NCBI GenBank assembly: GCA_902626645.1
Contig: CACOGC010000009.1
Span: 1 to 41,869 of the forward strand
Reading direction: 5' to 3'
DNA length: 41,869 bases
Origin: an uncultured Pelagibacteraceae bacterium
GTDB lineage: Bacteria > Pseudomonadota > Alphaproteobacteria > Pelagibacterales > Pelagibacteraceae
The translations under genes and the position numbers were made by a program. Positions 14,531 to 22,806 of the stretch are shown here, in pieces. The notes below the pieces were generated by a model that was given only the letters and a program-made list of their open reading frames with translations, searched no databases and had not been told where the DNA came from. How positions within the stretch are numbered: the first letter of the stretch is position 1; each line of letters begins with the position of its first letter.

Positions 14531-15601
14531 ATGGCTTTAAAAAAAAGAGATAACAATAAATCTAATGGTCGAGATAATAAAAAGAACAAATTTGATTTGA
14601 ATCTATTTAATTTCATTGAGGAAAGTAAAAATAAATTAGATAATTTTTATAAAAAACTTCAAAAAGATAGAAAAATAAGCAGAGAAAGATCTGAAAAGCA
14701 GAGGATTATTAACGAAAAAAGAGAACTTGAGAACCAAAAAAAACAAGCACAAAGAGAAAAAGAAGAAAGAATAAAAGAGGAAAAAAAACAAATTCTTGAA
14801 CAAAGAAGACTAATTATTGAAAACGAGAAGCAAATTAAAAAAAATGAGGAAAAAAGAAAAAAAATTGAGGCTAAAAGGATATTTATTGAGGAACAAAAAA
14901 TTAAAGACGAAGAAGCTAAAAAAATAAGGGAGGATGCAAGAAAGATTAGAGAGGAAGAGCTCAGATTAAGCATTCTAGAAAGACAGAGGGTTCGAGAAGA
15001 AAAAATAAAAGCAAAAGAACAAGCTTTAAAAGAAAAGGAAATTAAAGCACAGCAACTAAGAGAGGAGAAAGAGAGAGAAAGACAAGAGCAAATTAGACTT
15101 AACGAAATAGAGAGACAAAAAAGATTAGAAGAAGAGCAAAGAATTCGAGAAGCAGCAAAAAAACTTAAATATGAGGAAGAAAAACTGAAAGAATCAGAAT
15201 TAAGATTGAAAGAGATCGAAAATGAGAGACAAAAAGAGATAGAAAGACAAATCTTAAAAGAGCAAGCAGAACAAAGAGTAAAAGAAGAGGAACTAAGATT
15301 AAAAGAGGAAAAAATTAAAATTGAGGAAGAAGAGAGATTTGCACGACAAAAAGAAGAATATGAAAGAACAGAGAAATTAAGAAAAGAAGAGGAAGAGCAA
15401 AAAAGAATAGAAGAGGAAAAAGAACGAGAAATTAAACAAAAACTAGAAGAAGAACAAAGAATTCAAGAGGAGGAGAGAAGATTGAAAGAGTGGGAGGAAA
15501 AGTTTGATTTAGAGCAAAAAAAGAAGGAAGAAGAATTAATAAAAAAATTTTATAATGACAACTCACTAAATAAAAATGAGACCGAAGAAAAGAATGATTA
15601 A
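14531..15601 (+). CDS. Lys/Glu/Arg-rich long coiled-coil protein of unknown function
   Basis: About 356 residues from the ATG at 14531; a GTG five codons earlier is also in frame, but the ATG is preferred. After a polar head (KKRDNNKSNGRDNKKNK), residues about 45-340 consist almost wholly of Glu, Lys, Arg, Gln, Ile and Leu. There are recurring blocks such as REEKIKAKEQALKEKE and LKEEKIKIEEEERFARQKEE, a near-continuous single alpha-helix or coiled coil. There is no signal peptide, transmembrane segment or catalytic motif. Such composition occurs in TolA-like spacers, the IF2 N-terminus and cytoskeletal or tethering proteins; I cannot choose among them. The stop lies directly against the convergent phosphomannomutase stop. 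No clear Shine-Dalgarno is seen. Confidence 0.75.
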   Translation: MALKKRDNNKSNGRDNKKNKFDLNLFNFIEESKNKLDNFYKKLQKDRKISRERSEKQRIINEKRELENQKKQAQREKEERIKEEKKQILEQRRLIIENEKQIKKNEEKRKKIEAKRIFIEEQKIKDEEAKKIREDARKIREEELRLSILERQRVREEKIKAKEQALKEKEIKAQQLREEKERERQEQIRLNEIERQKRLEEEQRIREAAKKLKYEEEKLKESELRLKEIENERQKEIERQILKEQAEQRVKEEELRLKEEKIKIEEEERFARQKEEYERTEKLRKEEEEQKRIEEEKEREIKQKLEEEQRIQEEERRLKEWEEKFDLEQKKKEEELIKKFYNDNSLNKNETEEKND

Positions 15602-17056
15602 TTAAATTTTTTGGTCGTATTCACCAATTTTACCTGTTTTTTGAAGTAAAGTATCTATAAATCTAAATATTTTTAGCTTTCTATCATCGGATGTGGGACT
15701 TTCTGTTACAATTACCAATGAAGGTTTATTTGAGGATGCTCTAATTAAACCCCACGAACCATCTTTAAAAGAAAATCTAATTCCATTTACTGTCAAAATT
15801 TCATCAATTTCCTGGCTATCTATTTTAATTTTATCATTTTTAATTTTTTCAATATCTTTAACAATTTTATCTACTAACGCATATTTGTCTTCATCCTTAC
15901 AATAAGGAGCCATAGTAGGCGTTTGAAATGTTTTTGGAATTTCTTTAATAATCTCATTCATTTTTTTGTTCTGATTATCTAATAAATGACAAACTTGAAT
16001 TGCAGAATTAATACCATCGTCATATCCAAACCCTAAAGGTTGATTGAAAAAAAAGTGTCCACTTTTTTCAAATCCAGCTAATGCGTTTTCATTGTTCACT
16101 TTTCTTTTGATATGTGAATGGCCAGTTTTCCAATAAATTGTTTTACATTTATTAGAATTTAATAATTTGTCATTTGCATATAATCCTGTTGACTTTACAT
16201 CTACTACAAAAACTGAATTTTTATATTTATTTGACAAACTTCTTGCAATTAATAATCCTATTTTATCTGAAAATATTTCATTTCCTTTATTATCAATTAC
16301 TCCTACTCTGTCGCCATCACCATCAAATCCAAAACCTATATCAGCATTATTTTTTTTGACGGCATCAGAAATTGCATGTAACATTTTTAAGTCTTCTGGA
16401 TTAGGATTATATTTTGGGAAGGTCCAGTCTAAATTACAATCAAGTTCTATTACGTCACAACCAATTCCACGTAAAATATCAGGAGCAAAAATTCCGGCAG
16501 TTCCATTACCACAAGCTACCACTGCTTTAATCTTTTTTTTGATTTTATTATTATTTACTAAGCTTTTTTTATATATATCCTGAAAATTTTCTATTTTTTT
16601 TTCCTGACCTTGTCCGTTTATAAAGTTTTCACTTAATGTTATTTCTTTTAACTCTTTCATTTCCTCTGGAGCATGTGTTAATCCTTTCCTAATACCCATT
16701 TTAACACCTGTCCAACCATTATCGTTATGACTTGCAGTTACCATTGCAACAGCATCAGAATTAAAATGGAATTGTGCAAAATAAACCATCGGAGACAAAG
16801 ACAAACCTACATCGTCAACATAGCAACCTGTTGAGACTAAACCTTTTTTAAGAGCTACTTTTATATCCTCGCTATAAGACCGATAATCATGACCAACGAT
16901 TACTTTTGGATTAGCCTTGTTGGTTTGTTTTATAATTTGTGTGCCTAATCCTCTGCCAAGATTCGTTATACCTGGGAGATTAATGTCTTTTTCATACAAC
17001 CATCGAGCGTCATACTCTCTAAAACCATAGGGGTCGATTTTTAAATTTACTGACAT
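15602..17056 (-). CDS. Phosphomannomutase/phosphoglucomutase
   Basis: A 484-residue alpha-D-phosphohexomutase that interconverts hexose 6- and 1-phosphates, supplying nucleotide-sugar synthesis for envelope glycans. The phosphoserine loop is TASHNDNGWTGVKMG near residue 109, the Mg-binding loop FGFDGDGDRVGV near residue 245, and the sugar-binding loop LAGFEKSGHFFFN near residue 330. The phosphate-binding loop RASSNKPSLVIVTES lies near residue 440, so all four domains are intact. It resembles AlgC/ManB-type bifunctional enzymes rather than Pgm or GlmM, but substrate preference cannot be proved by sequence. It stands alone on the minus strand. Confidence 0.94.
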   Translation of the reverse strand: MSVNLKIDPYGFREYDARWLYEKDINLPGITNLGRGLGTQIIKQTNKANPKVIVGHDYRSYSEDIKVALKKGLVSTGCYVDDVGLSLSPMVYFAQFHFNSDAVAMVTASHNDNGWTGVKMGIRKGLTHAPEEMKELKEITLSENFINGQGQEKKIENFQDIYKKSLVNNNKIKKKIKAVVACGNGTAGIFAPDILRGIGCDVIELDCNLDWTFPKYNPNPEDLKMLHAISDAVKKNNADIGFGFDGDGDRVGVIDNKGNEIFSDKIGLLIARSLSNKYKNSVFVVDVKSTGLYANDKLLNSNKCKTIYWKTGHSHIKRKVNNENALAGFEKSGHFFFNQPLGFGYDDGINSAIQVCHLLDNQNKKMNEIIKEIPKTFQTPTMAPYCKDEDKYALVDKIVKDIEKIKNDKIKIDSQEIDEILTVNGIRFSFKDGSWGLIRASSNKPSLVIVTESPTSDDRKLKIFRFIDTLLQKTGKIGEYDQKI

Positions 17057-17134
17057 TATTAATAATTACTTACATTTTTTTGAATTTTTTTATTGATTTT
17101 TTTTTCTTGTGTTCTATAAATGTTCTATTGATTT

Positions 17135-17150
17135 GTTGTTTATATAGTGT
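17135..17150. promoter_or_regulatory. NrdR-box-like site 1 upstream of nrdA
   Basis: The right half, TATATAGTGT, agrees fully with the NrdR consensus acaCwAtATaTwGtgt, while the left half is degenerate. It begins exactly 31 bases before the second box, three helical turns, the spacing normal for tandem NrdR boxes. NrdR is the ATP-cone repressor of ribonucleotide reductase genes. Confidence 0.6.
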
Positions 17151-17165
17151 ATTAACGCTAAGCGC

Positions 17166-17181
17166 ACACAACATATAGTTG
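17166..17181. promoter_or_regulatory. NrdR-box-like site 2 upstream of nrdA
   Basis: ACACAACATATAGTTG matches the NrdR consensus at the core positions: C4, W5, A6, A8, T9, A10, T11, W12 and G13. It overlaps the proposed -35 element of the nrdA promoter by three bases, so binding would compete with RNA polymerase. This is the better of the two boxes. Confidence 0.7.
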
Positions 17182-17207
17182 TTTTCGTACTAATAACAAA
17201 ATATAAT
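17179..17207 (+). promoter_or_regulatory. Promoter of nrdAB
   Basis: TTGTTT (17179-17184) and a perfect TATAAT (17202-17207) are 17 bases apart. The -10 element ends 8 bases before the ATG at 17216, so the mRNA would have almost no leader. The -35 overlaps NrdR box 2. Confidence 0.6.
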
Positions 17208-17215
17208 ACAAAAAT

Positions 17216-19156
17216 ATGAATAAAATTCTATCGCAGGCCCTGAAGAAAGCTGTCTCTGAATATAGCCCACAAGTTAAAGAAGTAGAAAAAAATAACAGAC
17301 CAGATCTTTTTTCGCTTAATAATGAAACTGAACTTTTTCAAAATGATAAAGGCATCATAATTAAAATAGATCGTTCTCGAGACACGAATTTAACTGATTT
17401 TGGTAAAGCAACTTTAAAAGATAGATATCTTGGCCATAACGAGTCTTTCCAGGATTTATTTGCAAGAGTTGCGAGTACATATGCAGATGATAATCTCCAC
17501 GCCCAAAGAATTTATAATTATATTAGTAATCTTTGGTTCATGCCAGCAACCCCTGTTTTGTCTAATGGTGGAACAAAAAGAGGATTACCTATTTCTTGTT
17601 TTTTAAACGAAGCCTCAGATAGTCTAGGTGGTATTTTAGATCTTTGGAGTGAAAATGTTTGGCTAGCTGCGAAGGGTGGAGGTATAGGAAGTTATTGGGG
17701 TAATTTAAGATCAATTGGAGAAAAGATTGGTAAAGTTGGAAAAACTTCTGGGATCATTCCATTTATTAAAGTTATGGACTCTTTGACTATGGCAATCAGC
17801 CAAGGATCTTTAAGAAGAGGTTCTGCTGCTTGTTATCTTCCTATTGATCATCCTGAAATAGAAGAATTTATTGAAATGAGAAGACCAACTGGAGGTGATC
17901 CGAATAGAAAAGCTTTAAATTTACATCACGGAGTTTTGGTATCAGATGCATTTATGCGTGCTGTTGAAACTGATGATCAATGGGCACTTAAAAGTCCAGC
18001 AGATGGATCGATTCAACAAACTATATCAGCAAGAAATTTATGGATTAGATTGTTAACAGCCAGAATTGAAACTGGTGAGCCATATATTATTTATATTGAC
18101 ACAGTTAATAGACAAATTCCACAACATCATAAACTTGCCAACTTAACTGTTAAAACTTCTAATCTGTGTAGTGAAATAACATTACCCACAGGAATTGACA
18201 AAGATGGAAAAGATAGAACAGCTGTCTGTTGCTTATCATCTTTAAATTTAGAAAAATATGATGAATGGAAAGATGATCCTAACATGATAAGTGATGTAAT
18301 GAGATTTTTAGATAATGTTTTGTCAGATTTTATTAATAAGGCTCCAGATCAATTTAAAGATGCAAAATACTCTGCAGAAAGAGAGAGGAGCGTTGGTCTA
18401 GGAGTTATGGGTTTTCATTCTTTTTTGCAAAAACACAGAATTCCACTTGAGTCTGTAATGGCAAAATCTTGGAATAAAAAAATATTTAAACAAATCGATG
18501 AACAAGTTAATAAAGCATCAAAAGAATTAGCTGAAGAGCGAGGTGCATGTCCAGATGCAGCAGAATATGGATTTAATGAAAGATTTTCTAATAAGACAGC
18601 TATAGCGCCAACAGCATCTATTTCTATTATTTGTGGAGGAGCTTCTCCTGGTGTTGAGCCTATTGCAGCCAATAGTTACACGCATAAAACTTTATCTGGA
18701 TCCTTTAACGTTAGAAATAGATATTTAGAGGAAATTTTAGAAAGTCATGGTAAAAATGATGATGAGACATGGTCTACCATTACAACAAATCAAGGCTCAG
18801 TATCTCACTTAGATTTTTTAACAGATCTGGAGAAAGATGTTTTTAAAACTGCTTTTGAATTAAATCAAAAATGGATTATTGAACTGAGTGGAGATAGAAC
18901 TCCATATATTTCTCAAGCACAATCAGTTAATTTATTTTTACCAGCAGATGTACATAAAAGAGAATTACATAGAATTCATTTTGATGCATGGAAAAAAGGT
19001 TTAAAAAGCCTTTATTACTGCAGATCAAAATCAATTCAAAGAGCTGAAAATATCAATAATGCTAAATCAACTGATATCACAGCCAATGTATATAAATCAA
19101 AAAATCAACAAACCAACGAACAACCAGAATATGAGGAGTGTTTATCATGTCAGTAA
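17216..19156 (+). CDS. nrdA: Class I ribonucleoside-diphosphate reductase, alpha (catalytic) subunit
   Basis: Makes deoxyribonucleotides with NrdB. Active-site residues are visible: Cys128 (PISCFLNEASDSLGGI) and Cys338/339 (CCLSSLN) for the redox pair, and Asn316-Leu-Cys318-Ser-Glu320 for the thiyl radical centre. A C-terminal CLSC (642-645) is the swinging dithiol. The 646-residue chain starts where the ATP-cone normally ends, so the overall-activity allosteric domain is absent. PATPVLSNGGTKRG and the GSxRRGSAACYLPI-type segment identify the 10-stranded barrel. The last codons overlap the nrdB start by 10 bases, and the GAGGAG within the EE codons of the tail is the nrdB ribosome-binding site. 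Expression is probably repressed by NrdR. Confidence 0.96.
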   Translation: MNKILSQALKKAVSEYSPQVKEVEKNNRPDLFSLNNETELFQNDKGIIIKIDRSRDTNLTDFGKATLKDRYLGHNESFQDLFARVASTYADDNLHAQRIYNYISNLWFMPATPVLSNGGTKRGLPISCFLNEASDSLGGILDLWSENVWLAAKGGGIGSYWGNLRSIGEKIGKVGKTSGIIPFIKVMDSLTMAISQGSLRRGSAACYLPIDHPEIEEFIEMRRPTGGDPNRKALNLHHGVLVSDAFMRAVETDDQWALKSPADGSIQQTISARNLWIRLLTARIETGEPYIIYIDTVNRQIPQHHKLANLTVKTSNLCSEITLPTGIDKDGKDRTAVCCLSSLNLEKYDEWKDDPNMISDVMRFLDNVLSDFINKAPDQFKDAKYSAERERSVGLGVMGFHSFLQKHRIPLESVMAKSWNKKIFKQIDEQVNKASKELAEERGACPDAAEYGFNERFSNKTAIAPTASISIICGGASPGVEPIAANSYTHKTLSGSFNVRNRYLEEILESHGKNDDETWSTITTNQGSVSHLDFLTDLEKDVFKTAFELNQKWIIELSGDRTPYISQAQSVNLFLPADVHKRELHRIHFDAWKKGLKSLYYCRSKSIQRAENINNAKSTDITANVYKSKNQQTNEQPEYEECLSCQ

Positions 19157-20163
19157 CAGATAAAATTAAAACAGAAAAGAAAGAGATAATTCAACCAAAA
19201 AAAATGGGTTTATTAGTAGAAAACCCTGTTTATAAACCATTTAGATATCCTTGGTGCTATGATGCGTGGTTAACTCAACAAAGAATACACTGGTTGCCAG
19301 AAGAGGTTCCACTTGGAGACGATGTAAGAGATTGGCAAAAAAATTTATCTCAGCCAGAAAAAAATTTAGTAACACAAATTTTTAGATTTTTTACTCAAGC
19401 AGATGTTGAAGTAAATAATTGTTATTTAAGACACTACACAACTGTTTTTAAGCCAACAGAAGTTTTAATGATGATGACAGCTTTTGCTGCAATGGAAACA
19501 GTACATGTTGCGGCTTACTCTCATTTACTTGATACAATTGGAATGCCTGAGTCCGAATATTCAGCTTTTATGAAGTATAAAGAAATGAAAGATAAATACG
19601 ATTACATGCAGGGATTTAATGTAAATTCTAAAGAGGATATAGCAAAAACTGTTGCAGTATTTAGTGCCTTCACAGAAGGCTTACAACTTTTTGCAAGTTT
19701 TGCAATTCTTTTAAACTTTCCGAGACATAATAAATTGAAAGGAATGGGTCAGATAGTAACTTGGTCAGTTAGAGATGAAACTCTTCATTGTAATTCTATG
19801 ATAAGAATTTTTAAAGAATTTATAAAAGAAAACCCAGAAATCTGGACACCTAAATTAAAAAAAGAGCTTTATGAAGCATGCAGAACAATTATTTCTCACG
19901 AGGATGCTTTTATTGACCTAGCTTTTGAGATGGGTCCAATGGAAGGCTTAACTGCACAAGAAGTTAAAGACTACATTAGATTTATTGGTAATAGAAGATT
20001 AGTTCAACTTGGTCTTGAACCAATCTATGATGTAGAAAAAAATCCTCTAGGATGGCTTGATACTATGTTGAATGCTGTTGAACATATGAACTTTTTTGAA
20101 GGTCGTGCAACAGAATATTCTAAAGCATCAACTCAAGGGACTTGGGTAGAAGCATTTAGTTAA
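19147..20163 (+). CDS. nrdB: Class I ribonucleotide reductase, beta (radical-generating) subunit
   Basis: The 338-residue ferritin-like subunit that houses the metal-radical cofactor. Metal ligands are seen in ADVEVNN (Asp86 or Glu88), METVHVAAYSHLLD (Glu117, His120), AFTEGLQLF (Glu177) and VRDETLHCNSM (Glu211, His214). Tyr124 sits four residues after His120, the place of the stable tyrosyl radical in E. coli NrdB, which argues for a tyrosyl-radical subclass rather than a Phe- or DOPA-type one. The start is ATG 19147, nine bases after AGGAG; an in-frame GTG at 19138 would leave no ribosome-binding site. It overlaps nrdA by 10 bases. Confidence 0.96.
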   Translation: MSVTDKIKTEKKEIIQPKKMGLLVENPVYKPFRYPWCYDAWLTQQRIHWLPEEVPLGDDVRDWQKNLSQPEKNLVTQIFRFFTQADVEVNNCYLRHYTTVFKPTEVLMMMTAFAAMETVHVAAYSHLLDTIGMPESEYSAFMKYKEMKDKYDYMQGFNVNSKEDIAKTVAVFSAFTEGLQLFASFAILLNFPRHNKLKGMGQIVTWSVRDETLHCNSMIRIFKEFIKENPEIWTPKLKKELYEACRTIISHEDAFIDLAFEMGPMEGLTAQEVKDYIRFIGNRRLVQLGLEPIYDVEKNPLGWLDTMLNAVEHMNFFEGRATEYSKASTQGTWVEAFS

Positions 20164-20169
20164 TATCAA

Positions 20170-20781
20170 GTGCAAGACTTTGGTCTAGTAGTTATTGGAG
20201 CACATTCAGGACTTTATTTAAAAGATCTAATAAATGAATATCAAGATAGAAACGTACTTTTAGTTGAGCCTGTTCCTTATAATTATGAAATACTAAATTC
20301 TGAATACAAAGATAATTCTAAAATTACAATTTGTAAAAATGCAATAATAGATAAATCTAAAAAAGATTTTTTTTATTATGTGAAAAAAGATTCGATAGCT
20401 AAACTCGGAAAGCATTGGGCGAGCCAAATAGGATCTTTTGACAAAAATCATATTCTAAATCATAAGAATAAAAGATTTGATATCAAAGAAAATGATATAG
20501 AAACTATTCAAATTGAATTTATTACTTTTGATGATTTAATTCAAAAATATTCAATCAAAACAATTGATAAACTTCAAATAGATGTAGAAGGTGCAGAATA
20601 TAAAATTATGAATTCAATAAACTTTCAGAAAATAGAGATAAATAAAATACTTTTTGAATCAAAACATTTTGATGGTACTTTTATTGAGGGAAAAAAATTA
20701 CAAGAGATAGAAGAAAAGCTTAAGTCAAACGGCTATAAACTTCAGCAAATAGATAAAGAGAATATTTTGGCTAGCAAATAA
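20170..20781 (+). CDS. FkbM-family SAM-dependent methyltransferase
   Basis: A 203-residue Rossmann-type methyltransferase of the FkbM family. Motif I is degenerate (VVIGAHSGLYLKDL), followed by VLLVEPVPYNYEIL with the SAM-binding Glu. The family signature near residue 135 reads DKLQIDVEGAEYKIM. FkbM enzymes methylate sugars, polyketides or peptides; the acceptor is unknown. It begins with GTG six bases after the nrdB stop and is therefore probably read from the nrdAB transcript, although a functional tie to nucleotide reduction is not evident. It is convergent with prpC, with 4 bases between stops. Confidence 0.85.
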   Translation: MQDFGLVVIGAHSGLYLKDLINEYQDRNVLLVEPVPYNYEILNSEYKDNSKITICKNAIIDKSKKDFFYYVKKDSIAKLGKHWASQIGSFDKNHILNHKNKRFDIKENDIETIQIEFITFDDLIQKYSIKTIDKLQIDVEGAEYKIMNSINFQKIEINKILFESKHFDGTFIEGKKLQEIEEKLKSNGYKLQQIDKENILASK

Positions 20782-20785
20782 GTAT

Positions 20786-21910
20786 TTATCTCTGATTTAA
20801 TTGTAATACTTTTCTGTGTTTGCTACCTTTATAGCTCGCTAGTGGTCTAATAAGTTTATTTGCTGCATGTTGCTCCATTATGTGTGCCGACCAACCTGTG
20901 ATTCTTGAAATTACAAATATTGGTGTAAAAAAATCAGTATCAAAACCCATCAAATGATAAGTGGGACCAGTTGGATAATCGACATTTGGATGAATATTTT
21001 TTCTATCTATCATTACTTTTTCAACAATATCGTAAATTTTTTCAAATTTTTTATCCTTTTTTATTTTTGCAACTTTAGCAAAATATTTTCTCATGGTTGG
21101 AACTCTTGAATCTCCTGATTTATAAACTCTATGCCCGAAACCCATCACTACTTCTTTTTTATCTAATGCATTATTTATCCACTTGAGAGCATTATTCGGA
21201 GATTTAATTTTATTCATCATGTGCATAACTTCTTCATTAGCGCCACCATGAAGCGGACCCTTTAAACTTGCTATTGCTCCGGTAATTGCACCATGAATGT
21301 CTGACAAACTACTTGTGATTGTTCTCGCTGTAAATGTTGAAACATTAAAGCTATGTTCAGCATATAAAATTAAAGATACATCAAATGCTTTTACAATTTC
21401 TTTCTGTGGAACTTTTCCAAAGCACATATAAAAAAAATTCTCAGCTATATTTAGATTTTTCTTAGGTTTGATTATATTTTTCCCTTTTCTTATTCTGTAA
21501 AAAGCAGCTAATGCAGTTGGGGTTTTTGCTAAAATTCTTATAGCCTTTCTCATATTTGCTTCCTCTGAAGAGTCGGTAGTTTCTTTATCCTCAAGCCCCA
21601 TTATGCTTACTGCCGTTCTGGCAACATCCATTGGATGAGATTTTTTTGGCATTTTTTTTATTATTGAATAAAGATCTTTGGACAAGTCTCTATTATTTTT
21701 TTCCTCTTTTTCAAACTTTCTAAGTTGGATTGTATTTGGTAAATCCTTATTTAAAATTAAATAAGCCACTTCTTCAAATCTACAATATTCACATAAATCT
21801 TGAGCCGCATAACCTCTATATGTAAGAGAGTTGATTTCAGGCATAACTTTAGAAACTTCTGTTTCATCAACAACTATTCCAAGTAAACCTTTTTTAATAT
21901 CATCACTCAT
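20786..21910 (-). CDS. prpC: 2-methylcitrate synthase / citrate synthase family
   Basis: A 374-residue short-form citrate synthase family enzyme, joining propionyl-CoA and oxaloacetate to 2-methylcitrate. Motifs are the catalytic-histidine region LKGPLHGGANEEVMHM, the second histidine in VVMGFGHRVYKSGDSR, and PNVDYPTGPTYHLMGF, followed by the arginine-containing ITGWSAHIMEQ. Lone sequence cannot separate methylcitrate from citrate synthase. The overlap with prpB and the presence of prpD on the same strand make methylcitrate synthase the firm reading. prpC is the last gene of the unit. Confidence 0.94.
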   Translation of the reverse strand: MSDDIKKGLLGIVVDETEVSKVMPEINSLTYRGYAAQDLCEYCRFEEVAYLILNKDLPNTIQLRKFEKEEKNNRDLSKDLYSIIKKMPKKSHPMDVARTAVSIMGLEDKETTDSSEEANMRKAIRILAKTPTALAAFYRIRKGKNIIKPKKNLNIAENFFYMCFGKVPQKEIVKAFDVSLILYAEHSFNVSTFTARTITSSLSDIHGAITGAIASLKGPLHGGANEEVMHMMNKIKSPNNALKWINNALDKKEVVMGFGHRVYKSGDSRVPTMRKYFAKVAKIKKDKKFEKIYDIVEKVMIDRKNIHPNVDYPTGPTYHLMGFDTDFFTPIFVISRITGWSAHIMEQHAANKLIRPLASYKGSKHRKVLQLNQR

Positions 21911-22806
21911 TATTCATGTCCCTTGGTACTAAAATTATAAATTTTTTCATCCAAGCTATTATACTTTTCATAATCAACAAGCTCATAAAGCCTTTTTCTT
22001 GTCTGCATTTTATCTATAATATTATTTTGATGTCCATTTGCATAAATGTCTCGTAATCCATCTTCAACATTTTTCATAGCTAGTCTTTGAGTTGTTACTG
22101 GATAAATTACAATATTGTATCCAAATTTTTCTAATTCTTTATAATTAAATAATTTTGATTTACCAAATTCAGTCATATTTGCTAGTAAGTAACAAGAAAG
22201 TTCTTTCCTTACTTTTTCAAAATCTTTTTCGTCATGTAAAGCTTCTGGGAAAATTATTTCTGCCCCAGCATCTACATAAGCTTTACATCTATCTATCATC
22301 TTATCTGTTCCCTCAACACTTTTTGCATCAGATCTCGCTATAATTTTAAAATTTTCATCTTTTTTTGCTGATACACATTCTTTAATTTTCTTAACCATAG
22401 CTTCTGTTGATATCAATTCTTTATTGTCTAGGTGTCCACATCTTTTTCTTTCAATTTGATCCTCTAAATGAACAGCTGTAATTCCAAATTCCTCAAAAGT
22501 TTCAATAGTTTCCTTACAAGATTTAAATCCAGTATCAATATCAACAATTGTTGGAAGGTTTGTCACTCGTGAAATAAGATAAGACCTTGTACTAACATCT
22601 TGTAATGTAGTTAAACCAATATCTGGAAAGCCAAGATCATTTGCCATAACTCCACCAGACACATAAACTGCATCGTAACCGATTTCTTCAATTAACTTTG
22701 CAGTTAAAGGGTTATAGGCTCCAGGAACTCTTAGAATTTTATTAGATTTTAATTTATTAACAAAATCCTCTCTTTTTTGTTTTGGCTCTTTTTCAATAAA
22801 GTGCAT
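21910..22806 (-). CDS. prpB: 2-methylisocitrate lyase
   Basis: A 298-residue PEP mutase / isocitrate lyase superfamily enzyme that splits 2-methylisocitrate to pyruvate and succinate. The catalytic loop is ERKRCGHLDNK (KRCGH, equivalent to the KKCGH signature) near residue 120. Metal and substrate motifs are VDIDTGFKSC, AVHLEDQIERK and IIARSDAKSVEG. PGAYNPLTAKLIEEIGYDAV near the N-terminus is typical of PrpB. It overlaps prpC and prpD by one base on each side, giving a tightly coupled prpDBC unit. Confidence 0.95.
   Translation of the reverse strand: MHFIEKEPKQKREDFVNKLKSNKILRVPGAYNPLTAKLIEEIGYDAVYVSGGVMANDLGFPDIGLTTLQDVSTRSYLISRVTNLPTIVDIDTGFKSCKETIETFEEFGITAVHLEDQIERKRCGHLDNKELISTEAMVKKIKECVSAKKDENFKIIARSDAKSVEGTDKMIDRCKAYVDAGAEIIFPEALHDEKDFEKVRKELSCYLLANMTEFGKSKLFNYKELEKFGYNIVIYPVTTQRLAMKNVEDGLRDIYANGHQNNIIDKMQTRKRLYELVDYEKYNSLDEKIYNFSTKGHE

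Noticed and set aside
14659..14973. A 104-codon minus-strand frame inside the coiled-coil gene
   Set aside because: It is the antisense of the Lys/Glu/Arg codon run and encodes a low-complexity Leu/Ser/Phe/Ile string; no start context or family similarity.
16167..16583. A 138-codon plus-strand frame antisense to the phosphomannomutase gene
   Set aside because: It lies wholly within a well-conserved enzyme gene on the other strand and has no recognisable domain.
17057..17130. T-rich run upstream of the phosphomannomutase start, considered as a terminator or riboswitch
   Set aside because: No stable inverted repeat or known riboswitch core is visible; it is simple AT-rich promoter DNA.
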